DNA of 64,000 bases, taken from positions 62,001 through 126,000 of the forward strand of contig NZ_JAAXMT010000010.1 in the NCBI RefSeq assembly GCF_012277075.1, in the 5' to 3' direction. This DNA is from Streptococcus alactolyticus (GTDB taxonomy: Bacteria; Bacillota; Bacilli; Lactobacillales; Streptococcaceae). The stretch's first letter is position 1, and each line of letters opens with the position of its first letter. Below the pieces are notes generated by a model. It was given only the letters and a program-made list of their open reading frames with translations. It was not told the DNA's origin and made no database searches. Shown piece after piece: positions 36,577 to 45,511 of this stretch. The position numbers were made by a program, and so were the translations under genes.

Positions 36577-38793
36577 TTAAGCACGGTGTTTGCTATAATC
36601 CCCAGGATTTTTAATAGTAGAGCCATTCATGTGTTTAACACGAGCAGAAATTTCTTTGTGGCGACCATTAACCATTGGGCGAGCTTGCGGATTTCCTAGG
36701 TAACCACATGTTCGTTTGACAACATCAACGGTTTTAGGGTCGCTATTACCGCAGTTTGGGCAGACAAATCCGCGTTCTGTTGGCGTGAAATCTCCTTCAA
36801 AACCACATTGGTAACAACGGTCGATTGGGGTATTGGTACCAAGATAACCAATACGTGTATATGCATAATCCCAAACAGCTTCCAAGGCTTTTGGATTTTG
36901 TTGAAGCACTGGGTATTCACAATAATGAATGAAACCACCAGTTGCACCAGCTTCTGGATAAGCTTTTTCAAAATCTAATTTTTCAAATGGTGTTGGGTTC
37001 TTACGCACATCGTAGTGGAAAGAATTGGTGTAGTATTCCTTATCGGTAATGTCTTTCACAAGACCAAATTTCTCTGTATCCAAGCGGCAGAAACGGTCAG
37101 TCAAGCTTTCAGATGGTGTTGAATATACTGAGAAATGATAATCAAACTCATCTGACCACTCTTCACAGAATTGTTTCATTTTGCGAACGATATCAACCGT
37201 AAAGGCTTTAGCTTCAGCATTGCTTTCCCATTCAGGACCATAGAAAACGGTACCCACTTCGTAAAGACCAATGTAACCAAGTGAAACTGTTGTACGGCGA
37301 TGACGGAAAAGTTCGTCCACATTGTCGTATTTGCCAAGACGTTGACCAAAGGCACCGTATTGATACAAAATAGGGGCATTGGCTGGCGTTGCTTCTTTGA
37401 CGCGTTCGACTCGGTAAACCAAAGCATCTTTGGCAATACCCATGCGTTCATTGAAAATATCCCAGAATTTGTTCATATCGCCATTTGATTCCATAGCAAT
37501 ACGAGGAAGATTGACCGTCACAACCCCAAGATTCATACGACCTGAGTTGACTTCAACGCCATTTTCGTCTTTCCACCCTTGCAAGAATGAACGGCAACCC
37601 ATTGGCGCTTTAAATGAACCTGTCAATTCAATGATTTTGTCATAAGACAAGACATCAGGATACATCCGTTTTGTCGCACATTCCAAGGCTAATTGCTTGA
37701 TATCATAGTTTGGTGTGCCGACTTCTAGGTTAAGACCACTCTTCAACGTGAAAATCAATTTAGGGAAAATGGCTGTGCGGTGTTCGCTACCAAGCCCTTT
37801 GATGCGGATTTCAAGAATGGCTTTTTGAATTTCACGTTCAAACCAGTTAGTACCAAGACCAAAACCAAGTGAGGTAAACGGTGTTTGCCCATTTGACGTG
37901 AACAAGGTATTGATTTCATATTCAAGGCTTTGCATCGCATCATAAATGTCTTTTTTCGTTTTGGTACGAGCATAGTCTTCACGAAGGTCTTCTGCTACCC
38001 AATCTTGAGCGTCTTTTAAGTGTTTTTTATAATTCAATTCAGCGTAAGGTGCCAAAAATTCATCAATGCGGTCTGCCGTACAACCACCGTATTGGCTAGA
38101 AGCTACGTTCGCGATGATTTGCGAAATTTGGGCTGTCGCTGTTTGAATTGATTTTGGACTTTCTACCTCAGCATTGCCAATCTTAAAGCCATTGGCCAAC
38201 ATCCCTTTAAAGTCAATTAAACAGCAGTTAGTCATTGGGGTATATGGGCTATAATCAAGGTCGTGGTAATGAATGTCCCCTTTTTGATGCGCATTAGCCA
38301 CGTGTGATGGCAACATTTTAAGACCAATTGATTTGCCAACGATACCAGCCGTCAAATCACGTTGTGTGTTGAAAACTTCGCTATCTTTATTGGCGTTTTC
38401 ATTGACAATGGTTTGATCCTTGTTCAACAATTTATCAATGGTAAAATTGATATCTGTTGCTTGCGAACGCGCAAAATCGCGCTTGGTACGGTAATTGATG
38501 TATTCTTGTGCGATGGCATATTCATTAGCTGCCAAAAGCTCATGCTCAACGATATTTTGAATTTCATAAATTTTAACATCGTCTTTAAAGCGGTCTATAA
38601 TTTCCGCAATGATGTTATTTGAAATGGTTTCTAATTTTGCCTCAACGAGTGGGGATAATTTAGTCACATTATTACTTGCTTTTAGTAAGGCATTGTATAT
38701 CTTTTCGGCTTCAAAATTAACAGAACGTCCATCACGTTTGATGACTTTGATTGCCGGTTGATCTGTTATTATTTCCTTTTCCAATGTAATCAT
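36577..38793 (-). CDS. nrdD: Anaerobic ribonucleoside-triphosphate reductase
   Basis: This 738-residue class III reductase makes dNTPs without oxygen using a glycyl radical. An N-terminal ATP-cone (IKVIKRDGRSVNFEAEKIYNALLKA) senses the dATP/ATP ratio. The barrel holds substrate-site cysteines. The C-terminal zinc ribbon has CYQC and CPNC pairs, and the radical glycine is in RTCGYLG near residue 705. Length is typical. It leads the operon nrdD-orf48-GNAT-nrdG and is preceded by two NrdR boxes. AAGGAGTG precedes the ATG. Confidence 0.97.
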   Translation of the reverse strand: MITLEKEIITDQPAIKVIKRDGRSVNFEAEKIYNALLKASNNVTKLSPLVEAKLETISNNIIAEIIDRFKDDVKIYEIQNIVEHELLAANEYAIAQEYINYRTKRDFARSQATDINFTIDKLLNKDQTIVNENANKDSEVFNTQRDLTAGIVGKSIGLKMLPSHVANAHQKGDIHYHDLDYSPYTPMTNCCLIDFKGMLANGFKIGNAEVESPKSIQTATAQISQIIANVASSQYGGCTADRIDEFLAPYAELNYKKHLKDAQDWVAEDLREDYARTKTKKDIYDAMQSLEYEINTLFTSNGQTPFTSLGFGLGTNWFEREIQKAILEIRIKGLGSEHRTAIFPKLIFTLKSGLNLEVGTPNYDIKQLALECATKRMYPDVLSYDKIIELTGSFKAPMGCRSFLQGWKDENGVEVNSGRMNLGVVTVNLPRIAMESNGDMNKFWDIFNERMGIAKDALVYRVERVKEATPANAPILYQYGAFGQRLGKYDNVDELFRHRRTTVSLGYIGLYEVGTVFYGPEWESNAEAKAFTVDIVRKMKQFCEEWSDEFDYHFSVYSTPSESLTDRFCRLDTEKFGLVKDITDKEYYTNSFHYDVRKNPTPFEKLDFEKAYPEAGATGGFIHYCEYPVLQQNPKALEAVWDYAYTRIGYLGTNTPIDRCYQCGFEGDFTPTERGFVCPNCGNSDPKTVDVVKRTCGYLGNPQARPMVNGRHKEISARVKHMNGSTIKNPGDYSKHRA

Positions 38794-38815
38794 AAGAACA
38801 CTCCTTTGCCCGTCT

Positions 38816-38889
38816 ATTATAACACGTTGACTCTAAAAAAATCAATATCTTGTGGCAAATCTTTTAGAAGAACACAAGATATTGATTTT
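38816..38889 (-). promoter_or_regulatory. nrdD promoter with twin NrdR boxes in a 17-bp inverted repeat
   Basis: Extended -10 TGTTATAAT (hexamer 38816-38821) and -35 TTGATT (38840-38845) are 18 bp apart on the minus strand. AATCAATATCTTGTGG (38840-38855) and ACACAAGATATTGATT (38872-38887) fit the NrdR box pattern CwAkATvTwG and are 32 bp centre to centre, three helical turns. The arms 38838-38854 and 38873-38889 are perfectly complementary. On the minus strand a T run follows, so the hairpin may also terminate the upstream gene. Confidence 0.75.
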
Positions 38890-38910
38890 ATCGTCATTTA
38901 TAGTTGTTTT

Positions 38911-40491
38911 TTACTTCTTACGATAAATCGTAAAGTCAGATACTTTTTTGACCGAAACGGTTTCGTAATTTGATTTTAAATCTTTTTGAACCACCTCAGG
39001 CAATTTCTCGTTTTTATGAACGATAACATAAGTCGCCACGTTTTGCAACAACTCATCTTCAAGCACTTTTTGATTGTCATCTTTTGCTGTATTGACAAGC
39101 GGTGATGAAAATTGCGAACTACTTGGTAAGCCACTTTCTAAATAAATCTTAGAAGAACCATCCCAAACATAAATAGAATCTTCATCAGAAGTATTTGATG
39201 CCAAATAAGTAGCAATCGTTGAACGCTGGCTATTATCACCAAAAGTGATGATATTTGACACGATTGGACGTCCTATCCCAACAATCAAAACCAAAACAGG
39301 AAGGTAGAGGAACGTTTTCACATAAAACTCAAATGCACCTTTAGTGTTTCGAGAAGACTTTTGACGGCGATGTGAAGAACGAACCATATAGCGTTTGTAA
39401 CGCTCGTCAAGTGCCACAGCAGTCAAAATCAAGCCAAAAGGCATCGCTGCCAACAAGTGATAGAACTCATACGTCTGTGATACCAAATCAAGCAGCAAAA
39501 AGCCGATAAATACCACGAAAATGAGGTATTTGACCATGCGGTCTTTGTTATCTTTAAGCACTTTGTTAAATGAAAGCAAGCCAAACAACAAGCCTGAAAA
39601 AAGCAGCAAGTCCACTTGGAAGAGCAAAGTCAAAAAGAAATTATGGTCACCTGTAGCAAAATAAGTAAATGGGTAAACAATGGCTTGTGAAATATAAGGC
39701 GATAAAATTTGCAAGTTCAACACAAAGTAACCAACAGTGTACAAAATGATAATCATCCCAAAAATAATACACAGTAATTGGTAAAAGCCTCGCGCCAAAT
39801 GTTTTTTTCTTGAGTTATAAACAATAATCGCAATAAAAGACAATAACCAAAAAACCAAGGTTCTTGGGTCTAAAAGCATTGACGCTGACCCTGCAAAGCC
39901 ATACAAAATAAAGGCTTCATCTTTAATCAGACCTGCAAAGTATTTCGTCAAGAACCATAAAGACACCAAGACAAACGGCATGGCAAATTGGACAGGATAC
40001 AAACCGCCAAAACCAAGAGCTACATTTAACAAGTAGAAAACACCACTCATACCCACGGCAAATCGTTGATTAGACGTGAAGTAATGGATGAGTTTGTAAA
40101 AATAAATCCCTGACACATAAAAAATGAGCACTTGAAGGGGAACCAGCCACAAGGTTGACCCTAGATAGTAAGCTAAGGCAATCAGGGTGTAATAAAGAAA
40201 ACCACCTGTCGCAAACATATCTGTAAACGGCAACTGCCCTTTAGTAAACATGAAACCAACGTACAAATTTTGAGATTGCAAACTATTGGCCCAGTCCGTA
40301 AGTAAAGGATTGGCTACGGATAAGCATCCCACAATAATACTGATGATTAGCAGAAAAAACTTATGGCGTCTAGGAACCTTGGTGCTGATAGCCGCACCTT
40401 GCCTTTTAGGAGTCAAACCACTCGTACGTGTCAAGCGACTATAAGACGGCACGCCATTTTGATTTAAATTCACTTCCTCTGATGTATTCAC
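38911..40491 (-). CDS. Large polytopic membrane protein, glycosyltransferase-like
   Basis: This 526-residue protein has a basic ~40-residue cytosolic N-terminus, about 10-11 transmembrane segments (~45-430) and a C-terminal extracytoplasmic domain of ~95 residues. The early loop after helix 1 contains QSQNLYVGFMFTKGQLPFTD, resembling the acidic first-loop motif of GT-C glycosyltransferases. No firm family can be named. Streptococci carry a similar membrane protein beside nrdD and ireB-ruvX-yrzB. The start at 40491 has an AAGGAG upstream. Confidence 0.6.
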   Translation of the reverse strand: MNTSEEVNLNQNGVPSYSRLTRTSGLTPKRQGAAISTKVPRRHKFFLLIISIIVGCLSVANPLLTDWANSLQSQNLYVGFMFTKGQLPFTDMFATGGFLYYTLIALAYYLGSTLWLVPLQVLIFYVSGIYFYKLIHYFTSNQRFAVGMSGVFYLLNVALGFGGLYPVQFAMPFVLVSLWFLTKYFAGLIKDEAFILYGFAGSASMLLDPRTLVFWLLSFIAIIVYNSRKKHLARGFYQLLCIIFGMIIILYTVGYFVLNLQILSPYISQAIVYPFTYFATGDHNFFLTLLFQVDLLLFSGLLFGLLSFNKVLKDNKDRMVKYLIFVVFIGFLLLDLVSQTYEFYHLLAAMPFGLILTAVALDERYKRYMVRSSHRRQKSSRNTKGAFEFYVKTFLYLPVLVLIVGIGRPIVSNIITFGDNSQRSTIATYLASNTSDEDSIYVWDGSSKIYLESGLPSSSQFSSPLVNTAKDDNQKVLEDELLQNVATYVIVHKNEKLPEVVQKDLKSNYETVSVKKVSDFTIYRKK

Positions 40492-40621
40492 TTATTTTCT
40501 CCTTGAATTTCGTCCTTAATAAGTATAACAGAAACTAAACATTAGTCAATTTGATGATTATACCATAAAAAGCTAAAGGATGGCTAAAATAATTGAAAAT
40601 AGGCTAAATCTCTGAACAAGA

Positions 40622-40656
40622 AAAAAGAACCGCACATCTTACGTGCAGTTCATCAG
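40622..40656 (-). terminator. Terminator of ireB-ruvX-yrzB
   Basis: GAACTGCACGT pairs with ATGTGCGGTTC (two mismatches) on the minus strand, followed by T6. Confidence 0.8.
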
Positions 40657-40677
40657 GAATCGCTTCATCCAGTATGA

Positions 40678-40977
40678 TTAGTCTTCATCAATGAAGCTAT
40701 TGAAAACTTCTTCAATCATATCCCACTCAGCGTCAGAGTCTTCAGGGATTGGTTGAAGGTCGCCTTCTGTTCCATCTTCATTTTCAGTGAAAGAATAAGC
40801 TTGGATTTCAATTTCACCTTGCTCATCTTCTTCAGCACCAGCAGGAACCAAAAGAACGTAATTCTTACCAAATTCTTCACGACCATCGATGGTCAAAAGA
40901 ATTTCAAATAAGGTTTCATTTCCGTGCTCATCGACTAAGGTAATAACTTCATGTTCGTGTTCATGATTATGTGCCAT
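40678..40977 (-). CDS. DUF1292 family protein (YrzB-like)
   Basis: This 99-residue, very acidic soluble protein has a His/Glu-rich start ([20 protein letters not shown]) and the DUF1292 core ([22 protein letters not shown]). Function is unknown. It is the third gene of the conserved ireB-ruvX-yrzB cluster, 12 bp after ruvX. AAGGAGAAAG precedes the start. Confidence 0.92.
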   Translation of the reverse strand: MAHNHEHEHEVITLVDEHGNETLFEILLTIDGREEFGKNYVLLVPAGAEEDEQGEIEIQAYSFTENEDGTEGDLQPIPEDSDAEWDMIEEVFNSFIDED

Positions 40978-40989
40978 GGGCTTTCTCCT

Positions 40990-41409
40990 TTAAAACATTC
41001 TATCCAAATAATTTTGTAAAATAAGCTGCGCAGCCAATTTGTCAATCACTTTTTTACGTTTGCCTCGACTCACATCAGCTTGTTCTACCAACATACGCTC
41101 TGCCTGTACGGTCGTCAAGCGTTCGTCTTGGTAATCCACAGGGATACCAAATAAATCCGCAATCTTGTCACCATATGACTTACTGACCTCAACACGAGGA
41201 CCTTCGGTATTGTTCATATTTTTAGGCAGACCAACAACAAATTTATCGACTTTATATTCTTTAACCAGCTGACTTAATCGGTCAAAGCCAAATTCGCCAG
41301 CTTCTTCATCGATTTTGATAATCTCGACACCTTGAGCGGTAAAACCAAGTGGGTCACTAATGGCAACACCAACTGTTTTTGAACCGACATCTAGTCCCAT
41401 TATTCTCAT
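40990..41409 (-). CDS. ruvX: Putative pre-16S rRNA nuclease / Holliday junction resolvase
   Basis: This 139-residue RNase H-fold protein of the YqgF family is implicated in 16S rRNA 5'-end maturation and annotated as a Holliday junction resolvase by fold. Conserved acidic positions are visible in [16 protein letters not shown] at the N-terminus and [15 protein letters not shown] near residue 98. [12 protein letters not shown] is a further family motif. It overlaps ireB by 4 nt. Confidence 0.94.
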   Translation of the reverse strand: MRIMGLDVGSKTVGVAISDPLGFTAQGVEIIKIDEEAGEFGFDRLSQLVKEYKVDKFVVGLPKNMNNTEGPRVEVSKSYGDKIADLFGIPVDYQDERLTTVQAERMLVEQADVSRGKRKKVIDKLAAQLILQNYLDRMF

Positions 41410-41675
41410 TTTAAATCAATTCCATTTCCTTTGAGATAATATCGAACAAGTTCTTCAACAATCTCATCACGTTCGTATTTGCGCATCTGATTTCTAGCAT
41501 TGTTATAACGAGGAACATAAGCAGGGTCCCCACTCAAAACGTAACCTACAATCTGATTAATTGGATTGTATCCCTTTTCATCGAGAGAACGATACACTGT
41601 TATCAAAGTCTCGCTGATTTCTTTTTTGTTTCTATCGTCTAAATTGAAGCGTACAGTTTCATCTGTAAATCCCAT
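41406..41675 (-). CDS. ireB: IreB family regulatory phosphoprotein
   Basis: This 89-residue protein of the UPF0297/IreB family (YrzL in Bacillus) starts [20 protein letters not shown], with conserved threonines near the N-terminus that are phosphorylated by the PASTA kinase in enterococci and affect cephalosporin tolerance. It includes [20 protein letters not shown]. It is the first gene of ireB-ruvX-yrzB with its own promoter. Confidence 0.93.
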   Translation of the reverse strand: MGFTDETVRFNLDDRNKKEISETLITVYRSLDEKGYNPINQIVGYVLSGDPAYVPRYNNARNQMRKYERDEIVEELVRYYLKGNGIDLK

Positions 41676-41711
41676 ACTTACACCTTCTTTCTAAAACAGC
41701 TATCACCAACT

Positions 41712-41740
41712 ATTATAGCCTATTCAAAAGGATTTCACAA
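41712..41740 (-). promoter_or_regulatory. ireB operon promoter
   Basis: TTGTGA (41735-41740), 17 bp, TATAAT (41712-41717) on the minus strand. Confidence 0.7.
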
Positions 41741-41785
41741 GAATCTAACTTTATTTCAGTAAACTTTATCACCCTTTTTTCACAC

Positions 41786-41845
41786 CATGCAAAAACACCT
41801 CAAACATCAGCCCACAAAGCCTACGTTTAAGGTGTTCTTATCAAT
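41786..41845 (-). terminator. Terminator of spx
   Basis: On the minus strand AACACCT-T-AAAC pairs with GTTT-G-AGGTGTT, followed by TTTTTG. It is a long interrupted stem about 60 bp after the spx stop. Confidence 0.65.
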
Positions 41846-41902
41846 CTGTTGCTGGCTAATCCTAACTATCAGCCCACTGTTATATGACCTTGAAAAACAC
41901 TA

Positions 41903-42301
41903 TCATAGTGCGGCACGAAGACGGGCTTCTGTATTTTCTACATTACGAATAGAACGTGGTAGAAAAGCACGAATGTCATCTTCCTTGTAACCAACTTGAA
42001 GGCGTTTTTCATCAATCAAAATCGGACTTTTTAGGATACGTGGATTTTCTTGAATCAAGTCAATAACCTCACTCAAGCTCAATTCATCTAAATTGCAATC
42101 CAAGGCTTTGGCATAGCGGTTTTTAGAGGAAACAATACTCTCTATACCATTTTCTGTTTTTGTTAATATAGCTAAAATTTCTTCTCGGGTTAGCGGTTCT
42201 TTTCCTAAATTCTGTTCTTTATAAGGGAGCTGATGAGCGTTTAGCCAAGCTTTCGCTTTCTTACAGCTTGTACAACTAGAAATTGTATAAATTTTAATCA
42301 T
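41903..42301 (-). CDS. spx: Spx/ArsC-family transcriptional regulator
   Basis: This 132-residue regulator binds the RNA polymerase alpha CTD and redirects transcription under thiol stress. The redox switch CTSC (C10-x-x-C13) is intact. The NLGKEPLTREEIL and RILKSPILIDEKRLQVGYKEDDIRAFLPR blocks are Spx-like. Streptococci have two copies, SpxA1 and SpxA2, and I cannot say which this is. The start at 42301 (MIKIYTISS) is preferred over an ATG four codons earlier. An extended -10 (TGCTATAAT) lies upstream. Confidence 0.92.
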   Translation of the reverse strand: MIKIYTISSCTSCKKAKAWLNAHQLPYKEQNLGKEPLTREEILAILTKTENGIESIVSSKNRYAKALDCNLDELSLSEVIDLIQENPRILKSPILIDEKRLQVGYKEDDIRAFLPRSIRNVENTEARLRAAL

Positions 42302-42399
42302 GTGTACTCTCACTTTCTATCCCATGATAGTTGTATTATAGCACACTAATCTGAACGAAAACATGGGACCTAAGACCGATTTCTAACGAAAAACTGTTA

Positions 42400-43557
42400 T
42401 TATTCTTCAATTTCGATCGTATCTTCGAGGTCAAGAACCACTTCGTCTGATGGTTCTTTTTGAGTTGGCTCTTCGTTGTCGCTAGCAACTGGAGCATCAG
42501 GAGCATCAGCATCTTCAATTAAACCATAATGCACGCGCACTTTATGGTCAATTTCATCGAAGATTTCAGGGTGGTCACTCAAGTATTTCTTCGCATTCTC
42601 TGAACCTTGACCAATTTTGTCGTCATTGTAAGAGAACCAAGCACCAGCTTTCTTGATGATATTCAAATCACTGGCGATTTTAAGCAATTCACCCGTGCGT
42701 GAAATTCCTTCTCCGTACATGATTTCCACTTCAGCTGTTTTAAAGGGTGGAGCCACCTTGTTTTTAACGACTTTGATCTTGGTTTCTTTACCGATGCTGC
42801 TATCTTTTTGGTCACCTGTTCCCTTGATTTGTGTGTTACCACGCACATCTAGACGAATAGAAGAATAAAACTTCAAGGCACGTCCACCAGGAGTTGTCTC
42901 AGGGTTTCCAAACATCACACCAACTTTTTCACGCAACTGGTTAATGAAAATAGCAATGGTTTTTGTTTTGTTGATAGAAGCAGATAATTTACGCATGGCT
43001 TGGCTCATCATACGAGCTTGCAAACCAACGTGGTTATCACCAATATCACCATCAATTTCAGCACGCGGTACCAAAGCTGCCACTGAATCGACAACGACAA
43101 GGTCAACGGCACCAGAATCAATCAATTTCCCTGCAATCTCAAGTCCTTGTTCACCTGAATCAGGTTGTGATAACAAAAGTTCATCAATATTAACCCCAAG
43201 AGCTGCGGCATAAGATGGGTCCAAAGCGTGTTCAGCATCGATAAAGGCTGCCACACCACCTTCTTTTTGAGCTTGCGCAACGGCATGAAGGGCGACCGTT
43301 GTTTTACCTGAAGATTCAGGTCCATAGATTTCAATGATACGTCCTTTAGGATAGCCACCAGCTCCAAGTGCAATATCAAGAGCTAAACTACCTGAGCTCA
43401 TCACTTGAACTTTTTGTTCTGCACGCTCGCCAAGTCGCATCACAGCGCCTTTCCCGAAATCTTTTTCAATCATTTTCAAAGCATCATCTAGTGCTTTTTT
43501 ACGCTCGTCACCAAATTTTTTAGTAACAGCTTCTGTTTTCTTTGTTTTTTTTGCCAA
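42400..43557 (-). CDS. recA: Recombinase RecA
   Basis: This 385-residue strand-exchange recombinase has Walker [11 protein letters not shown] and Walker [11 protein letters not shown], with loop L2 region [13 protein letters not shown]. The C-terminal tail is acidic and longer than in E. coli, as in other streptococci. Translation starts at TTG 43557 with AAAGGG nine bases upstream; no in-frame ATG exists nearby. It follows cinA by 48 bp and also has its own extended -10 (TGGTATAAT). In streptococci cinA-recA is induced in competence. Confidence 0.97.
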   Translation of the reverse strand: MAKKTKKTEAVTKKFGDERKKALDDALKMIEKDFGKGAVMRLGERAEQKVQVMSSGSLALDIALGAGGYPKGRIIEIYGPESSGKTTVALHAVAQAQKEGGVAAFIDAEHALDPSYAAALGVNIDELLLSQPDSGEQGLEIAGKLIDSGAVDLVVVDSVAALVPRAEIDGDIGDNHVGLQARMMSQAMRKLSASINKTKTIAIFINQLREKVGVMFGNPETTPGGRALKFYSSIRLDVRGNTQIKGTGDQKDSSIGKETKIKVVKNKVAPPFKTAEVEIMYGEGISRTGELLKIASDLNIIKKAGAWFSYNDDKIGQGSENAKKYLSDHPEIFDEIDHKVRVHYGLIEDADAPDAPVASDNEEPTQKEPSDEVVLDLEDTIEIEE

Positions 43558-43605
43558 ATTATTCCCTTTCTGATTATTCGAAATACGACTTTATTATACC
43601 AAAAA

Positions 43606-44865
43606 TCAAATGTCTAATAAAGCTTGACGTACTAAGTTAAAAGCGTACAAAGTCGCGATATGACGGACATCTGAACGACTTTTACCACCTATATGAAGAT
43701 AGATCGAACGGCAATCGTCTTTTGTCGAAATGCCAATAAAAATGGTTCCTGCTGGATGTCCTTCCAAACTATCTGGACCAGCAACGCCAGTCAAACCAAT
43801 GCCGATATCTGCACCTGTCAACAAACGTGATTGTTCCGCCATTTTTTCAGCGGTAAAGTGACTAACCACACCATGTTCTTGCAAATCTTCTAATGGAATG
43901 TGCAACAATTTTGATTTTTCTTCCATGCTGTATGTCACAAAACCGCCGTTAAAGACGGAAGAGGCACCTGAAAAGTCTGCGATAGTGGATTGAAATAGCC
44001 CTGCGGTCAAACTTTCTGCTGCTGTAATGGTTTTATGGTGTTCTTTGAGCAATTGAAAGACCACACGCGCCAAACTATTATCATCACCATAACCGTAAAG
44101 CAATTCACTCAATGGGACATTATCCAAGGTTGATTTAGCCAAAATAGCTTGTTCCAATTGGTCTAATTTTACCTTAGCGACAGCCTCATCTGCTGCTTTT
44201 GTTGACAAACGAAGTGTTACCTCACCTGTTTTAGCATAAGGAGCAATGGTTGGGTCTGTTTGATTGTCAATCAAGTCAGACAGAACGGTTACCAATTGGC
44301 TTTCCCCGATGCCAAAGAAACGCAAAACCCGTGAATATAGGCGTTCATTATGTCCTGACAAAAGAGGAACCAATTCATTTAAGACCATCGGTTTTAATTC
44401 ACTTGGCGGACCTGGTAGCACGACGTAAGTAACGCCATCAACAGTTACCAAGCCACCCACAGCTAAACCTGTGATATTTTGCAAGGGCGTTGCCCCCTCA
44501 ATTAACTGAGCTTGACGGTCATTGTTGGCCGTACGAACAAATTGGGGACGCGTTGCAAAATAGTCATTCAAACGTTGATTGGCTTCTTCGTTGATCACCA
44601 AATCGCGTTTGAGGTATTTTGCCAAAGTTTGTTTGGTTAAATCATCTTCCGTTGGTCCCAAGCCACCACACAAAACGATGAGGTCGCTTCTTTGACTGGC
44701 TAAATCAATAACCGACAACAGACGCTCTTCGTTATCACCTACGGTAGTTTGAAAAAAGACATCAATTCCCAATTTAGCAAATTCTTCTGAGAGAAATTGA
44801 GCATTGGTGTTGGTAATTTGACCTGTTAAAATTTCTGTTCCAACAGTAATCAGTTCAGCTTTCAT
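43606..44865 (-). CDS. cinA: Competence/damage-inducible protein CinA
   Basis: This 419-residue protein has an N-terminal MoaB/MogA-like domain (~1-170; [34 protein letters not shown]) and a C-terminal nicotinamide-mononucleotide deamidase domain (~255-419; [30 protein letters not shown]). It is implicated in pyridine nucleotide recycling and in bringing RecA to the membrane during transformation. A ComX-type box lies 19-26 bp upstream of the ATG. AGGAGGTC precedes the start. Confidence 0.95.
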   Translation of the reverse strand: MKAELITVGTEILTGQITNTNAQFLSEEFAKLGIDVFFQTTVGDNEERLLSVIDLASQRSDLIVLCGGLGPTEDDLTKQTLAKYLKRDLVINEEANQRLNDYFATRPQFVRTANNDRQAQLIEGATPLQNITGLAVGGLVTVDGVTYVVLPGPPSELKPMVLNELVPLLSGHNERLYSRVLRFFGIGESQLVTVLSDLIDNQTDPTIAPYAKTGEVTLRLSTKAADEAVAKVKLDQLEQAILAKSTLDNVPLSELLYGYGDDNSLARVVFQLLKEHHKTITAAESLTAGLFQSTIADFSGASSVFNGGFVTYSMEEKSKLLHIPLEDLQEHGVVSHFTAEKMAEQSRLLTGADIGIGLTGVAGPDSLEGHPAGTIFIGISTKDDCRSIYLHIGGKSRSDVRHIATLYAFNLVRQALLDI

Positions 44866-44883
44866 AATGACCTCCTGCTTATT

Positions 44884-44891
44884 TATTCGTT
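44884..44891 (-). promoter_or_regulatory. CIN-box (ComX/SigX promoter) of cinA
   Basis: AACGAATA on the minus strand matches the SigX box TACGAATA at 7 of 8 bases, 19 bp before the cinA ATG. It supports late-competence induction of cinA-recA. Confidence 0.6.
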
Positions 44892-44900
44892 TTTTAACTG

Positions 44901-44916
44901 TGTTTCACATGAAACA
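44901..44916. other. parS-like ParB binding site
   Basis: TGTTTCACATGAAACA differs from the parS consensus TGTTNCACGTGAAACA at a single central base. It lies between cinA and the ruvA stop codon, in non-coding DNA. Confidence 0.6.
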
Positions 44917-45510
44917 TCAGCCCTTCATCAGCATCTTAAGACTTGATTTGATGTATTGTTCTGCTGTTTCATTGGTACCTTCAAAGAACTGGCGGATTTT
45001 CTTGAGTTCTGTGGCTTTATAGCCCAATGCCAAAAGAGCTTCCATGGCTTCTTCAAGCGGCTCGTTGCTTGCTGTTTTTGCCTGAGCAACTCTGCCATTT
45101 TCCACAGGAACATCGACGAACTTCCCTGCCAAATCCAAAACCATCTGTTGTGCTGTTTTTTTCCCGATTTTTGGGAATTTCATCAAGTACTTGATGTCGC
45201 TCGTGTCAATCGCATGAACCAAGCCTTCGTTGTCATCTACGGCAATAATAGCTAGCGCCGTCGTTGGTCCAATACCTGATACCGAAATCAAGTTCAAAAA
45301 GACGGACTTTTCATCTTCAGTATGAAAACCAAACAACAACTGAGCATCCTCACGAACAACTTGATGCACATAAATCTGCACCTCTTGATTAACTAAGTTT
45401 GAAAAACTGTAAGGGTTAGCCACATTCACGATGTATCCCAAACCGCCAGCCTCCACAACGATGTACTTGGCGGTGATTTTGGTTAATTTTCCTTTGATGT
45501 AATCATACAT
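44917..45510 (-). CDS. ruvA: Holliday junction DNA helicase subunit RuvA
   Basis: This 197-residue tetrameric protein binds four-way junctions and recruits RuvB. The N-terminal OB domain starts [12 protein letters not shown]. The helix-hairpin-helix motifs appear as [16 protein letters not shown] and [19 protein letters not shown]. The C-terminal RuvB-contact domain (~150-197) is present. It follows mutL with one base between the genes, in the block mutS-mutL-ruvA-cinA-recA. Confidence 0.96.
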   Translation of the reverse strand: MYDYIKGKLTKITAKYIVVEAGGLGYIVNVANPYSFSNLVNQEVQIYVHQVVREDAQLLFGFHTEDEKSVFLNLISVSGIGPTTALAIIAVDDNEGLVHAIDTSDIKYLMKFPKIGKKTAQQMVLDLAGKFVDVPVENGRVAQAKTASNEPLEEAMEALLALGYKATELKKIRQFFEGTNETAEQYIKSSLKMLMKG

Positions 45511-45511
45511 A

